The notes below the pieces were generated by a model. That model was not told where the DNA came from. It saw nothing but the letters and a program-made list of their open reading frames with translations, and searched no databases. 22,960 bases of DNA, from NCBI GenBank assembly GCA_003508005.1, contig DNUE01000066.1:1590-24549 (forward strand), written 5' to 3'. The position numbers were made by a program, and so were the translations under genes. How positions within the stretch are numbered: the stretch's first letter is position 1; the number at the start of each line of letters is the position of its first letter. Origin of the DNA: Desulfobulbaceae bacterium (GTDB lineage: Bacteria; Desulfobacterota; Desulfobulbia; Desulfobulbales; Desulfobulbaceae). Of the stretch, positions 6,437-14,366 are shown one piece after another.

Positions 6437-7989
6437 AGACTCTGGTGCTGGCCATTCTCGACGGCTGGGGCTACGGCGAGGCAGGCCCGGACAACGCGGT
6501 CACCCTCGCCGAAACCCCGAACATGGACCGCTGGATGGAGGAATGCCCCTTTACCACCCTGGTTGCCCACAACGGCCTGGTCGGCCTGCCCGAAGGACAG
6601 ATGGGCAACTCCGAGGTGGGGCATCTCAACATCGGCGCCGGCCGCATCGTCTACCAGGACTTCACCCGGATCAACCTGGCCATCTCCTCCGGCGATCTGT
6701 TCACGAACCAGGCGCTCTCCTCCATTATGGACCGGATCAAGGAGGCAGGCAGCAGTCTGCACCTGCTCGGCCTGGTTTCGGACGGCGGAGTCCACTCCCA
6801 TATCGACCACCTTGAGGCCCTGCTGGCCATGGCCGGCCGCAAGCAGATTGGGCGCGTCTTTGTCCACTGCTTTATGGACGGCCGGGACACGCCGCCCAAG
6901 AGCGGCGCCGGCTATGTCCGCCGGCTGGTCGCGACCATGGAGCGCCTCGGCTGCGGCCGGATCGCTACCATAAGTGGCCGCTACTGGGCCATGGACCGCG
7001 ATACCCGCTGGGACAGAGTTGAACAGGCATGGAATGCGCTGGTGGCGGGAACAGGCGTCGACGCCGCCGACCCGGTGCAGGCGGTGGAGGATGCCTACCA
7101 GCGCGGCGAGACCGATGAATTCATCAGGCCGGTGGTCCTGCAGGAAGACGGCCGGCCCGTTGCCCGGATAGAGGATGGGGACGGGATCATCTTCTTCAAC
7201 TTCCGGGCCGACCGGGCCCGGGAACTCTGCCGGGCCTTCACCGAAAAGGGATTTTCCGGCTTTGGTGTCGGCAACTGCCCAAAAATCATCGACCTGGTCA
7301 CCTTCACCGTGTATGATCAGGACTTCAATCTGCCCGCTGCCTTCCCGCCCATGAGCATGACCAACATCCTGGGCGAGGTGATCAGCCGGCGGGGCTTGCG
7401 CCAGTTGCGCATCGCCGAGACTGAAAAGTACGCCCATGTCACCTATTTCTTCAACGGCGGCGAGGAGAAACCATTTCCCGGCGAAACCCGGATCCTCATC
7501 GACTCGCCCCGGGACGTGGCCACCTATGACCAGAAGCCGGAAATGAGCGCCTACGAAGTGACCGACCGGCTGCTGGCCGCTCTCAAGGAGGCAGAGGAGC
7601 AAGGGGTCCCCTACGACCTGGTCGTTCTCAACTTCGCCAACGGCGACATGGTCGGCCATACCGGCATCCTGCCGGCCACGGTGGCTGCCTGCGAGACGGT
7701 GGACCGCTGCCTGGGACGGATTGCCGATGCGGTCCTTGCGCGCGGCGGCGCCATGCTCATCACCGCGGACCACGGCAACGCGGAAATCATGAGGGACCCG
7801 GTCAGCGGCGAGCCCTACACCGCTCACTCCCTCAACCCTGTCCCCCTGATCCTCCTGGACAGGGAGCATCAGGGTTGCACCCTCAAGCCAGGCGGGGCGC
7901 TGAAGGACATCGCCCCGACCATCCTGTCCCTGCTCGGGATCCCGGTGCCGAAGGAGATGGAAGGGGTCAACCTGCTGGCGTGCCGATAG
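6433..7989 (+). CDS. gpmI: 2,3-bisphosphoglycerate-independent phosphoglycerate mutase
   Basis: 518 residues from ATG 6433, beginning MKTLVLAILDGWG; the frame extends upstream within rsfS but the family start is here. It interconverts 3- and 2-phosphoglycerate in glycolysis and gluconeogenesis using two Mn ions. Asp10 in LDGWG and Ser60 in GNSEVGHLNIG are the metal ligand and phosphoserine nucleophile. Further marks are GGVHSH, VHCFMDGRDTPP and TADHGNAE near residue 440. Length is normal for the family (about 510). The gene overlaps rsfS by 4 nt (ATGA), and 113 bp with no clear terminator separates it from thrC. Confidence 0.96.
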   Translation: MKTLVLAILDGWGYGEAGPDNAVTLAETPNMDRWMEECPFTTLVAHNGLVGLPEGQMGNSEVGHLNIGAGRIVYQDFTRINLAISSGDLFTNQALSSIMDRIKEAGSSLHLLGLVSDGGVHSHIDHLEALLAMAGRKQIGRVFVHCFMDGRDTPPKSGAGYVRRLVATMERLGCGRIATISGRYWAMDRDTRWDRVEQAWNALVAGTGVDAADPVQAVEDAYQRGETDEFIRPVVLQEDGRPVARIEDGDGIIFFNFRADRARELCRAFTEKGFSGFGVGNCPKIIDLVTFTVYDQDFNLPAAFPPMSMTNILGEVISRRGLRQLRIAETEKYAHVTYFFNGGEEKPFPGETRILIDSPRDVATYDQKPEMSAYEVTDRLLAALKEAEEQGVPYDLVVLNFANGDMVGHTGILPATVAACETVDRCLGRIADAVLARGGAMLITADHGNAEIMRDPVSGEPYTAHSLNPVPLILLDREHQGCTLKPGGALKDIAPTILSLLGIPVPKEMEGVNLLACR

Positions 7990-8102
7990 GGCAGCGGACC
8001 TGCTCTGCAACTTTCCGGCTCGCATTTCCCCAGGTTCTATTGTAGATTCCTCATCTTGAACAACATTGCCGCTCCGGCACCCACCATTTTGCAGAGACCC
8101 AT

Positions 8103-9497
8103 ATGAACTATATCAGCACCCGCGGCGGGATTGCGCCGATCACTTTCAGCGAGGCGGTGATGATGGGCCTGGCCACGGACGGCGGTCTTCTGCTGCCCCA
8201 AACCCTACCCCGCGTCGACATGGCCACGTTCAACGGCTGGAAGAACCTCTCCTATCAGCACCTGGCCTTCCAGATCATCCGCCTTTTCGCCGACGACCTG
8301 CCCGGTCCGGTCCTTGAAGACCTCATCGACCGCTCCTATGCCGGTTTCACACACCCCCAGATCACCCCGCTCACCCACCGTGGCGGGTTCTATATCATGG
8401 AGCTCTTCCACGGACCGACCCTGGCCTTCAAGGACGTGGCCCTGCAGTTCCTCGGCAACCTGTTCGAACTGCTGCTGGAAGAGCAAGGGGGTACCATGAA
8501 CATCCTCGGCGCTACCTCCGGCGACACGGGCAGCGCTGCAATCCACGGGGTCAGGGGCAAGGCGCGGATCAACATCTTCATCCTGCACCCCGACGGCCGG
8601 GTCAGCCCCATCCAGAAGCTGCAGATGACCACGGTCGCCGACCCCAACGTCTTCAATATCGCCATCCGCGGCAACTTTGATGACGCCCAGGCCATTGTCA
8701 AGGCGATCTTCAACGACCTGGAATTCAAGGAGCGCTACCACCTTGGCGCCATCAATTCCATCAACTGGGTCCGGGTCCTCGCCCAGGTGGTCTACTATGT
8801 TTACGCCTGGCTCCGCCTCAACTGCCGTGAGGGGCACAAGTCCGTAGATTTCTCTGTACCCACGGGCAATTTTGGCGACATCTTCGCCGGCTATGTCGCC
8901 AAGCGACTGCTGCCGGAAGGGCTGATCAACCGGCTGATCCTGGCCACCAACAGCAACGACATCCTGTCCCGCTTCGTTCGCCGGGGCGACTACAGCAAGG
9001 GGACGGTGAGCGCAACCCTCAGCCCGTCCATGGATATCCAGGTGGCCAGCAACTTCGAGCGCTACCTCTACTACCTGCGGAACGAGGATGCCGGCCAGGT
9101 GGTCCGCGACATGGATGAATTCGCCGCCAGCGGCGCCCTTGACCTCTCGCCGCTCGCCGGGCGCGTGGCTGCCGACTTCGCTTCCCGGGCGGTCAGCGAG
9201 GAGGAGACCCTGGCCACCATCCGGGAATTTTATTTCGCGCATGACTATCTCCTCGATCCCCATACCGCGGTCGGGGTCTGCGCCGGCAAGGAGTTCCGCG
9301 AGGAAAAGCGCCCCATGGTCTGCCTGGCCACTGCCCACCCGGCGAAATTCGGCGAGGCGGTCGCCAGGGCCATCGGCCGCTCCCCTGATCTGCCTCCGGA
9401 TCTCGCGGCCCTGCGCGAGGAAGACAGCCGCTGCGAAGTCCTGGATGCGGATGCGGAACAGATCAAAGCATACTTACTGGAGCATGCCCGGACATGA
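8103..9497 (+). CDS. thrC: Threonine synthase
   Basis: 464 residues. The protein opens with MNYISTRGG and ITFSEAVMMGLATDGGLLLP, typical of the longer ThrC class (E. coli/yeast-like). The PLP lysine is Lys110 in LAFKDVALQF. GATSGDTGSAAIHG is the phosphate-binding loop and SVPTGNFGDIFAGY is another conserved block. It converts O-phosphohomoserine to threonine and phosphate, the last step of threonine synthesis. The Shine-Dalgarno site before ATG 8103 is weak. The stop overlaps the next gene by 4 nt (ATGA at 9494), so thrC is likely the first gene of a three-gene operon with the two nucleoside-salvage enzymes. Confidence 0.95.
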   Translation: MNYISTRGGIAPITFSEAVMMGLATDGGLLLPQTLPRVDMATFNGWKNLSYQHLAFQIIRLFADDLPGPVLEDLIDRSYAGFTHPQITPLTHRGGFYIMELFHGPTLAFKDVALQFLGNLFELLLEEQGGTMNILGATSGDTGSAAIHGVRGKARINIFILHPDGRVSPIQKLQMTTVADPNVFNIAIRGNFDDAQAIVKAIFNDLEFKERYHLGAINSINWVRVLAQVVYYVYAWLRLNCREGHKSVDFSVPTGNFGDIFAGYVAKRLLPEGLINRLILATNSNDILSRFVRRGDYSKGTVSATLSPSMDIQVASNFERYLYYLRNEDAGQVVRDMDEFAASGALDLSPLAGRVAADFASRAVSEEETLATIREFYFAHDYLLDPHTAVGVCAGKEFREEKRPMVCLATAHPAKFGEAVARAIGRSPDLPPDLAALREEDSRCEVLDADAEQIKAYLLEHART

Positions 9498-10327
9498 TCG
9501 ACATGGCCGCGTACCGGCTCCAGGTTGAAGAGGCGGTCGCCTTCCTGCGCGATAGGCTGCCCTTTCTCCCGGAAATCGTCGTCGCCCTGGGCACCGGCCT
9601 CGGCGGCCTGGCGGGCTCTCTTGCCCGGCAGACGGTGATCCCCTACCGGGAGATTCCTCACTTTCCCCTGTCCACCGTTGCCAGCCATGCAGGCAACCTG
9701 GTCTGCGGCGAACTGCGCGGCAAAAACGTCGCGGTGCTGCAGGGCCGTGTCCACTGCTACGAAGGATATACCGCCCGGGAGGTGGCCCTGCCCATGCGGG
9801 TCCTCGCCCTGCTCGGGGCCAGGCTTGCCATCGTCACCAACGCCAGCGGCGGGTTGAACCCCGATTTCGCGCCAGGCACCATCATGGTCTGCACCGACCA
9901 CCTCAACCTTCTCGGCGACAATCCCCTGCGCGGCCCGAATGTTGAGGAGTGGGGGCCGCGTTTCCCCGACCTGTCGAAACCCTACGCCCCGCACCTGGTG
10001 GAAACGGCTCTGGCCGCGGCCCAGACGCTGAGGCTGGACAAGATGGCCACCGGCACCTATGTCTGCATCCCCGGCCCCAGCCTGGAGACCCCGGCGGAAA
10101 CCCGCTACCTGCGAAGCTGCGGCGCGGACGCAGTGGGCATGTCTTCGCTGCCGGAGATCCTCGTTGCCCTGCATGCCGGGCTGCAGGTGCTCGGCCTGGC
10201 GGTGGTGGCCAATGCCAATGATCCCGACAACCTGCAGCCGATCCTGCTGGAGGATATCGTGCGCAAGGCGGAGGAAACCGAACCGCTCCTCCTGAAACTG
10301 ATCGCGGAAATCATCACGAGGTACTGA
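9494..10327 (+). CDS. punA: Purine nucleoside phosphorylase (trimeric PNP / MTAP superfamily)
   Basis: 277 residues. The motifs follow the trimeric PNP order: ALGTGLGGLAG (phosphate site), GRVHCYEGYTAREVALP with the conserved His, VTNASGGLNPDFAPGTIM, CIPGPSLETPAE (Glu for base binding) and VGMSSLPEILVALHAG, then NANDPDN in place of the usual TNMA-type end. It splits purine nucleosides with phosphate to free base and (deoxy)ribose-1-phosphate. It begins inside the thrC stop and is followed 2 nt later by an MTA/SAH deaminase. That pairing suggests the substrate may be inosine-type products of the deaminase, including 5'-methylthioinosine (inference). The variable end of the active site fits altered specificity but does not prove it. 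Confidence 0.88.
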   Translation: MIDMAAYRLQVEEAVAFLRDRLPFLPEIVVALGTGLGGLAGSLARQTVIPYREIPHFPLSTVASHAGNLVCGELRGKNVAVLQGRVHCYEGYTAREVALPMRVLALLGARLAIVTNASGGLNPDFAPGTIMVCTDHLNLLGDNPLRGPNVEEWGPRFPDLSKPYAPHLVETALAAAQTLRLDKMATGTYVCIPGPSLETPAETRYLRSCGADAVGMSSLPEILVALHAGLQVLGLAVVANANDPDNLQPILLEDIVRKAEETEPLLLKLIAEIITRY

Positions 10328-10329
10328 GC

Positions 10330-11655
10330 ATGATGCAGCCTGTTGACCTGCTCCTGACCGGTAAATATGTCCTGACCATGGACGCTGACCAGACCCTCAT
10401 CCAGGATGGAGCCGTGGCCGTGGCCGGGGAGCGGATCATCGCCGTGGGCCCGGCCCGGGAAATTCTCGGCCGCTACCAGGGCGAGGACACCTTGCCTGAG
10501 GAGCACGGATTGATCATGCCCGGCCTGGTCAACGTCCACACCCATGCGGCCATGTCCTGCTTCCGCGGCCTGGCCGACGACCTGCCCCTGATGCAGTGGC
10601 TGCAGGAGTACATCTTCCCGGTGGAGGCCAAGCTGACCCCGGAGATCGTCTACCACTCCACCCTGCTGTCGCTGTGCGAAATGATCAAGTCCGGCACCAC
10701 CAGCTTCTGCGACATGTACCTCTTTGCCGCGGACGTCGCCCGGGCTGCCGAGCTCTCCGGCATGCGGGCCTGGATCGGCGAGGTGCTCTACGATTTTCCC
10801 TCGCCCAGTTACGGCGAACTGGAGAACGGCTACGCCTGTACCGAGATGCTCTTTGACCGCTACGCCGGCCACCCCCTGATCAAGATCACCGTGGACCCGC
10901 ATGCGGTGTATACCTGCGCGCCGGAGCTGCTGCAGCGCCTGGGAAAAATGGCCGCGGACCGGAACGCCCTCTACGTGATCCATCTCGCCGAAAACCACGA
11001 GGAGGTCAACACCTGTCTCGAGCGCTACGGGCTTTCGCCGGTCATGCACCTGGAAAAGCTCGGCCTGCTGAACGGGCGGGTGGTGGCCGACCACTGCGTC
11101 ATGGTCAGCGACGAAGAAATTGCCCTGCTTGCGGCACGGGGGGTGAAAGTGGCCCACTGTCAGGAGTCCAACATGAAGCTCGCCTCCGGCACCGCGCCGG
11201 TGGTCAAGATGCTGCGGGCGGGCATCACCGTGGGCATCGGCACCGACGGCAGCGCCAGCAACAACGACGTGGACATGTTCGGGGAGATGAACACGGTGGC
11301 CAAAATCCACAAGGTGGCAAGAATGGATCCCACGGCCATGGATGCCGCCACCACCGTCCGGGCCGCGACCATCGGCGGCGCTGCGGTGCTCGGCGCTGAC
11401 CGGGAGATCGGCAGTTTGGAAGCGGGCAAAAAGGCTGACCTGATCGTCCTGGACATGAACCAGCCGCACCTGACCCCGGTCTATAACCCTGTTTCCCACC
11501 TTGTCTACGCGGCCCGGGGCGCGGATGTCATCCACTCGGTGATTGGCGGCCGGGTGGTCATGCGCAGCCGCACACTTGTCACCCTCGACGAGGCAGCCAT
11601 CCTGGCGAAAATGAACCGCATCAGCGAAGAAATCCGCAGGCTGAGGGTGCAATGA
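10330..11655 (+). CDS. mtaD: 5-methylthioadenosine / S-adenosylhomocysteine deaminase (amidohydrolase)
   Basis: 441 residues of the MtaD/TrzF-like amidohydrolase family. Metal ligands are His70 and His72 in VNVHTHAAMSCFRGLADDLP, a further His in VIHLAENHEE (about residue 219) and the Asp of GIGTDGSASNNDVDM (about 303). The LPLMQWLQEYIFP segment is characteristic of MTA/SAH deaminases. It deaminates methylthioadenosine and S-adenosylhomocysteine to the inosine forms, relieving product inhibition of methyltransferases and polyamine synthesis. It follows the phosphorylase by 2 nt with GAGGT near the upstream stop, so the two are surely co-transcribed. Guanine deaminase or another nucleoside deaminase is less likely given the sequence signature. 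Confidence 0.9.
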   Translation: MMQPVDLLLTGKYVLTMDADQTLIQDGAVAVAGERIIAVGPAREILGRYQGEDTLPEEHGLIMPGLVNVHTHAAMSCFRGLADDLPLMQWLQEYIFPVEAKLTPEIVYHSTLLSLCEMIKSGTTSFCDMYLFAADVARAAELSGMRAWIGEVLYDFPSPSYGELENGYACTEMLFDRYAGHPLIKITVDPHAVYTCAPELLQRLGKMAADRNALYVIHLAENHEEVNTCLERYGLSPVMHLEKLGLLNGRVVADHCVMVSDEEIALLAARGVKVAHCQESNMKLASGTAPVVKMLRAGITVGIGTDGSASNNDVDMFGEMNTVAKIHKVARMDPTAMDAATTVRAATIGGAAVLGADREIGSLEAGKKADLIVLDMNQPHLTPVYNPVSHLVYAARGADVIHSVIGGRVVMRSRTLVTLDEAAILAKMNRISEEIRRLRVQ

Positions 11656-11700
11656 CGGTGCTGCAAATCTCCCCTGATGATATTTGCGCGATCATGAAGG

Positions 11701-11730
11701 TTGACACCCGTGGCATCATGATGATATTGT
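11701..11730 (+). promoter_or_regulatory. sigma70-like promoter for the tatA pair
   Basis: A perfect -35 TTGACA (11701-11706) is followed after 18 bp by TATTGT (11725-11730). It lies in the 118-bp gap between mtaD and the first tatA-type gene, with a predicted leader of about 35-40 nt. AAGGTGA at 11763-11769 is the ribosome binding site. Confidence 0.5.
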
Positions 11731-11773
11731 ACAGATTCAAGGGTACAGTTTAATTTAGCACAAAGGTGACCTT

Positions 11774-11953
11774 ATGTTCGGATTGGGAATGCCGGAATTG
11801 ATTATCATTCTGGTCATTATCGTCATCATCTTCGGCGCGGGAAAACTTCCCGAGATCGGAAGCGGCATCGGCAAGGGCATACGAAATTTCAAGGACGCCA
11901 CCAAAAGTGAAGAGAAGCCCAAGGCCATCGAGGAAGAGAAGAAGGACAATTGA
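11774..11953 (+). CDS. tatA: TatA/E-type twin-arginine translocase subunit (short)
   Basis: A 59-residue protein from ATG 11774: MFGLGMPEL, a single transmembrane helix rich in Ile and Val to about residue 20, then the hallmark hinge FGAGKLPEIGSGIGKGIRNFK and a charged Glu/Lys tail. TatA subunits line the pore that moves folded, often cofactor-bearing proteins across the inner membrane. It is shorter than most TatA proteins, with a minimal acidic tail. It is followed 75 nt later by a second TatA-type gene; tatC is not in the window. Confidence 0.9.
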   Translation: MFGLGMPELIIILVIIVIIFGAGKLPEIGSGIGKGIRNFKDATKSEEKPKAIEEEKKDN

Positions 11954-12028
11954 ACCCGGCGAACCGCACTTCCCGGATCCTATTCACGGAGTGGTTACCA
12001 CCCCTCAACTTCAGTAGAGGACAAACCA

Positions 12029-12277
12029 ATGTTTGGACTGGGCACCCCTGAGCTGGTCGTCATACTGGGCATTGCTTTTCTCATCTTTGGCGGTAAGAAA
12101 CTGCCCGAAATCGGCTCAGGCCTCGGCAAGGCCATCAGCTCATTTAAAAAAGGCATCCACGAGGTGGAGGAAACGGGCACGGATATGAAGAACTCCCTGC
12201 CCGGGGTCAAGGAAGCTACCCAGGTAAAGGAAACCCTCGACGAGGTCCGTAGCGTCACCAAGCTGATCAGCAAGTGA
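12029..12277 (+). CDS. tatA: Second TatA/B-type twin-arginine translocase subunit
   Basis: 82 residues, beginning MFGLGTPELVVILGIAFLIFGGKKLPEIG in two recognisable blocks: the membrane helix and the FGGKKLPEIGSGLGKAISSFKKG hinge with amphipathic helix. The tail of about 40 residues carries KEATQVKETLDEVRSV, which could form a helix. It closely resembles its neighbour in the first 40 residues and differs in the tail, so the pair arose by tandem duplication. The longer tail could mean a TatB-like job, but the hinge is TatA-like. A ribosome binding site AGAGGA precedes the start. It ends 66 bp from the convergent nifA; no clear terminator lies between. Confidence 0.88.
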   Translation: MFGLGTPELVVILGIAFLIFGGKKLPEIGSGLGKAISSFKKGIHEVEETGTDMKNSLPGVKEATQVKETLDEVRSVTKLISK

Positions 12278-12343
12278 TCGCGGGCCTGTCAGCTCTCGCC
12301 CCCTGACCGGGATCATGCCGCTGAGCCACACCTCTTTTCCCCC

Positions 12344-13900
12344 TCAGGCGAATTCCGGCCTGCTCAGTCCGTATTTTCTGATCTTATAGCCCATCTGCCG
12401 CGCGGTCAGCCCCAGTTCCCTCGCCGCCCTGGCCTGGACCCAGCCGTGCCTTTTCAGGGCCGCCTCTATTTCACCCCGCTCCATCGCCTCAAGGGAGGGC
12501 CGCTTGCTCCCCCCTGAGACCGGCAGCCCTGGCAGGGTGTGCCTCGGTCCGGCCTCTTCCGGCTCCGCCACGACGAAGGGCGGCAGATCGGTAAGTTGCA
12601 CCTGGCTGCGGTCCGCCATGATCACCAGCCGTTCCATAAGATTCTGCATCTCTCGAACATTGCCCGGCCAGGGGTACCTGACGAGAAAATCCATCACCTC
12701 GCGGGAGAGCCTGACGCTTTTCCGGTTCTGCCGGTTGCTGAGTGCCAGAAAATGGTCAATAAGGAGGGGGATGTCCTCGGCTCGATCCCGCAGAGGCGGG
12801 AGGACGATCGGCACCACGTTGAGCCGGTAATAGAGGTCGGCGCGGAAACTGCCCCGGGCGACTGCCTCGGCCAGGCTACGGTTGGTCGCGGCGATGATCC
12901 GGACATCAACACTGATGGTCGCGGTTCCGCCTAGGCGCTCAAACCGCTGCTCCTGGAGTACCCTGAGCAGCTTGGCCTGGAGTTCCAGAGGCATTTCGCC
13001 GATCTCGTCGAGAAAGAGGGTGCCGCTGTCCGCCAGTTCAAAACGCCCCTTTTTAAGGGCCAGAGCATTGGTGAAGGCCCCCTTTTCATGTCCGATCAGC
13101 TCGCTTTCCAGCAAGTTTTCCGGCAACGCCGCGCAATTCACGGTCAAAAAGGGACGGCTGTGGCGGCGGCTTGCCTGGTGCACCGCCCGGGCGACCAGCT
13201 CCTTCCCGGTGCCCGACTCTCCCAGGAGCAGGACCGTGGCGCTGGACGGGGCCACCTTGCTGATCGCCACGAAGACCTCCTGCATCACCTTGCTCTGGCC
13301 GAGGATATCGTGCCGGCTAAACACCGGGGTCAGGCGCGCCCTGAGGGAGCGATTCTCTTCCCGCAGATGGGCCTCGTTTTTGCGGATTTCTCTGCTCAGC
13401 ACCAGAAACTGCGCAATCAGGGTGGCGACGACCGTCAGGAAGCGGATATCCTCGGCGAACGGGATATCCAGCCCGAAAAGCCGGTCCGCGGTCAGAACGC
13501 CTGCCGGCTCGCCCGCCACCAGTACCGGGACGCCGAGAAAGGAAAGCGTTTCCTTGTTCACCTCCCTTGACCGGGTTTTGTTGAGGAAGAGCGGTTCGCT
13601 ATGGATATCCGGCACCACGAAGGGGGTACGGCTGGCAAAAATCTTGCCGGTGATCCCTTCGTCCAGCCGATAGACGCCCCTTTTCCTTTCGTCATGGCTG
13701 AGCCCGTAGGAGGCCTTGATGGACAGAAAGCGGCCACTCTCATCAAGAAGGAAAAGGGTCGCCCGTTCCATCTGCAGGATATCATGCATCACCTTGAGGA
13801 TCGAGGTCAGGGTCGTGGCCAGGTCATGCGCCGAGCCGATCAGCAGGGCAATTTCATACAGCGCCTTCAATTCAATGGCTTCGGTGTAGTTCGTTCCCAT
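12344..13900 (-). CDS. nifA: NifA-type sigma54-dependent transcriptional activator
   Basis: 518 residues in three parts. Residues 1-170 form a GAF-type sensor domain. Residues 195-430 are the AAA+ domain with Walker A GESGTGKE (227-234), Walker B GTLFLDEIG (293-301) and RYPWPGNVREMQN. Residues 475-512 are a Fis-type helix-turn-helix with WVQARAARELGLTARQMGYKIRKYGL, split by NifA-like AARxLGLTxRQ. It sits divergent to nifH, whose promoter is sigma54-type, so it very probably activates the nif operon. Two oddities: the sigma54-contact loop reads GAFTNA (274-279) instead of GAFTGA, and the linker between AAA+ and helix-turn-helix lacks the Cys pair of oxygen-sensing rhizobial NifA. There is no nifL beside it. 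A GGGGGA site precedes the ATG. Confidence 0.9.
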   Translation of the reverse strand: MGTNYTEAIELKALYEIALLIGSAHDLATTLTSILKVMHDILQMERATLFLLDESGRFLSIKASYGLSHDERKRGVYRLDEGITGKIFASRTPFVVPDIHSEPLFLNKTRSREVNKETLSFLGVPVLVAGEPAGVLTADRLFGLDIPFAEDIRFLTVVATLIAQFLVLSREIRKNEAHLREENRSLRARLTPVFSRHDILGQSKVMQEVFVAISKVAPSSATVLLLGESGTGKELVARAVHQASRRHSRPFLTVNCAALPENLLESELIGHEKGAFTNALALKKGRFELADSGTLFLDEIGEMPLELQAKLLRVLQEQRFERLGGTATISVDVRIIAATNRSLAEAVARGSFRADLYYRLNVVPIVLPPLRDRAEDIPLLIDHFLALSNRQNRKSVRLSREVMDFLVRYPWPGNVREMQNLMERLVIMADRSQVQLTDLPPFVVAEPEEAGPRHTLPGLPVSGGSKRPSLEAMERGEIEAALKRHGWVQARAARELGLTARQMGYKIRKYGLSRPEFA

Positions 13901-14116
13901 GCTTCCCCCTAGGCGACATCCATTCGGTTAACGCAACCCGTCCCGGTCGCTTCCGATTTCCTCTCCTTTCCTTGCAACAATCGTCCCATAGCCCGGGAAA
14001 TCGCCCTTTTCTATATATATCAATATATTAATTTTGTAATGAGGCCAATCGACAGCAGTGAGAATCACAATTTTGACGGGATTTGATGAGGCCGAGAACC
14101 ACGAATTATACATATT

Positions 14117-14150
14117 TGTCATAGACTGACCATTTTGTCGCAACCTGACA
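14117..14150 (+). promoter_or_regulatory. Candidate NifA enhancer sites (tandem pair)
   Basis: TGTC-ATAGACT-GACC (14117-14131) and TGTC-GCAACCT-GACA (14136-14150) are two copies of the same interrupted palindrome, 19 bp apart, about 100 bp upstream of the -24 box. The classic NifA site is TGT-N10-ACA; here the second copy is TGT-N9-ACA. Position and pairing suit an activator upstream sequence, but the spacing differs by one base from the known consensus. Confidence 0.45.
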
Positions 14151-14247
14151 TTATGGAAGCCCCCTTCCCTGCCAACCCTGCAGGCCGCGCCGCCGGAATA
14201 ACTGTCAACCACTTCAAATCATTTGTAAAAGAAAAAAATTGGAGAAA

Positions 14248-14263
14248 TGGCACGGCTGTTGCT
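14248..14263 (+). promoter_or_regulatory. sigma54 (-24/-12) promoter of the nif operon
   Basis: TGGCAC (14248-14253), five bases, then TTGCT (14259-14263) matches the sigma54 consensus TGGCAC-N5-TTGC(A/T) with the invariant GG and GC at correct spacing. Transcription should start near 14274, giving a leader of about 90 nt before nifH. The nearby nifA gene supplies the matching activator. Confidence 0.9.
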
Positions 14264-14291
14264 ATACGAGGGGCAACGGAAAATCCGAAAC

Positions 14292-14334
14292 GCGGGAAGA
14301 GATGAGGTGCACAGACCGCCGCCCTCCTTCCCGC
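14292..14334 (+). promoter_or_regulatory. Stable hairpin in the nifH 5' leader
   Basis: GCGGGAAG (14292-14299) pairs perfectly with CTTCCCGC (14327-14334), and GAGG (14304-14307) stacks with CCTC (14323-14326) across a 4-nt bulge. The hairpin begins about 18 nt after the predicted transcript start and ends 20 nt before the Shine-Dalgarno AAGGAGG, so it leaves the ribosome site free. A role in mRNA stability is inference. Confidence 0.5.
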
Positions 14335-14366
14335 TCCAACGACATAATCCGAGAAGGAGGATGACA

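Larger units (their letters stand above)
13901..14366. other. 466-bp divergent nifA-nifH control region
   Basis: Holds, from left to right: the nifA leader with its ribosome binding site; an AT-rich tract (14010-14041) with several ATAT runs that could contain the nifA promoter on the minus strand, though no single -35/-10 pair stands out; a small GTGA-N3-TCAC palindrome (14058-14068); a pair of TGTC-N7-GAC sites (14117-14150); the sigma54 promoter (14248-14263); and a leader hairpin (14292-14334). No gene is seen. Confidence 0.7.

Noticed and set aside
6334..8025. Very long minus-strand open frame of 563 codons opposite gpmI
   Set aside because: A mirror of GC-rich coding sequence in gpmI; no domain and no ribosome site. 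The same holds for long minus-strand frames opposite topB, thrC and mtaD.
12278..12343. Bidirectional terminator between tatA and nifA
   Set aside because: Only a 5-bp GTCAG/CTGAC pairing without a T-run; too weak to call.
14247..14366. Upstream extension of nifH by 40 codons
   Set aside because: It would begin inside the sigma54 promoter; the family start and AAGGAGG site are at 14367.
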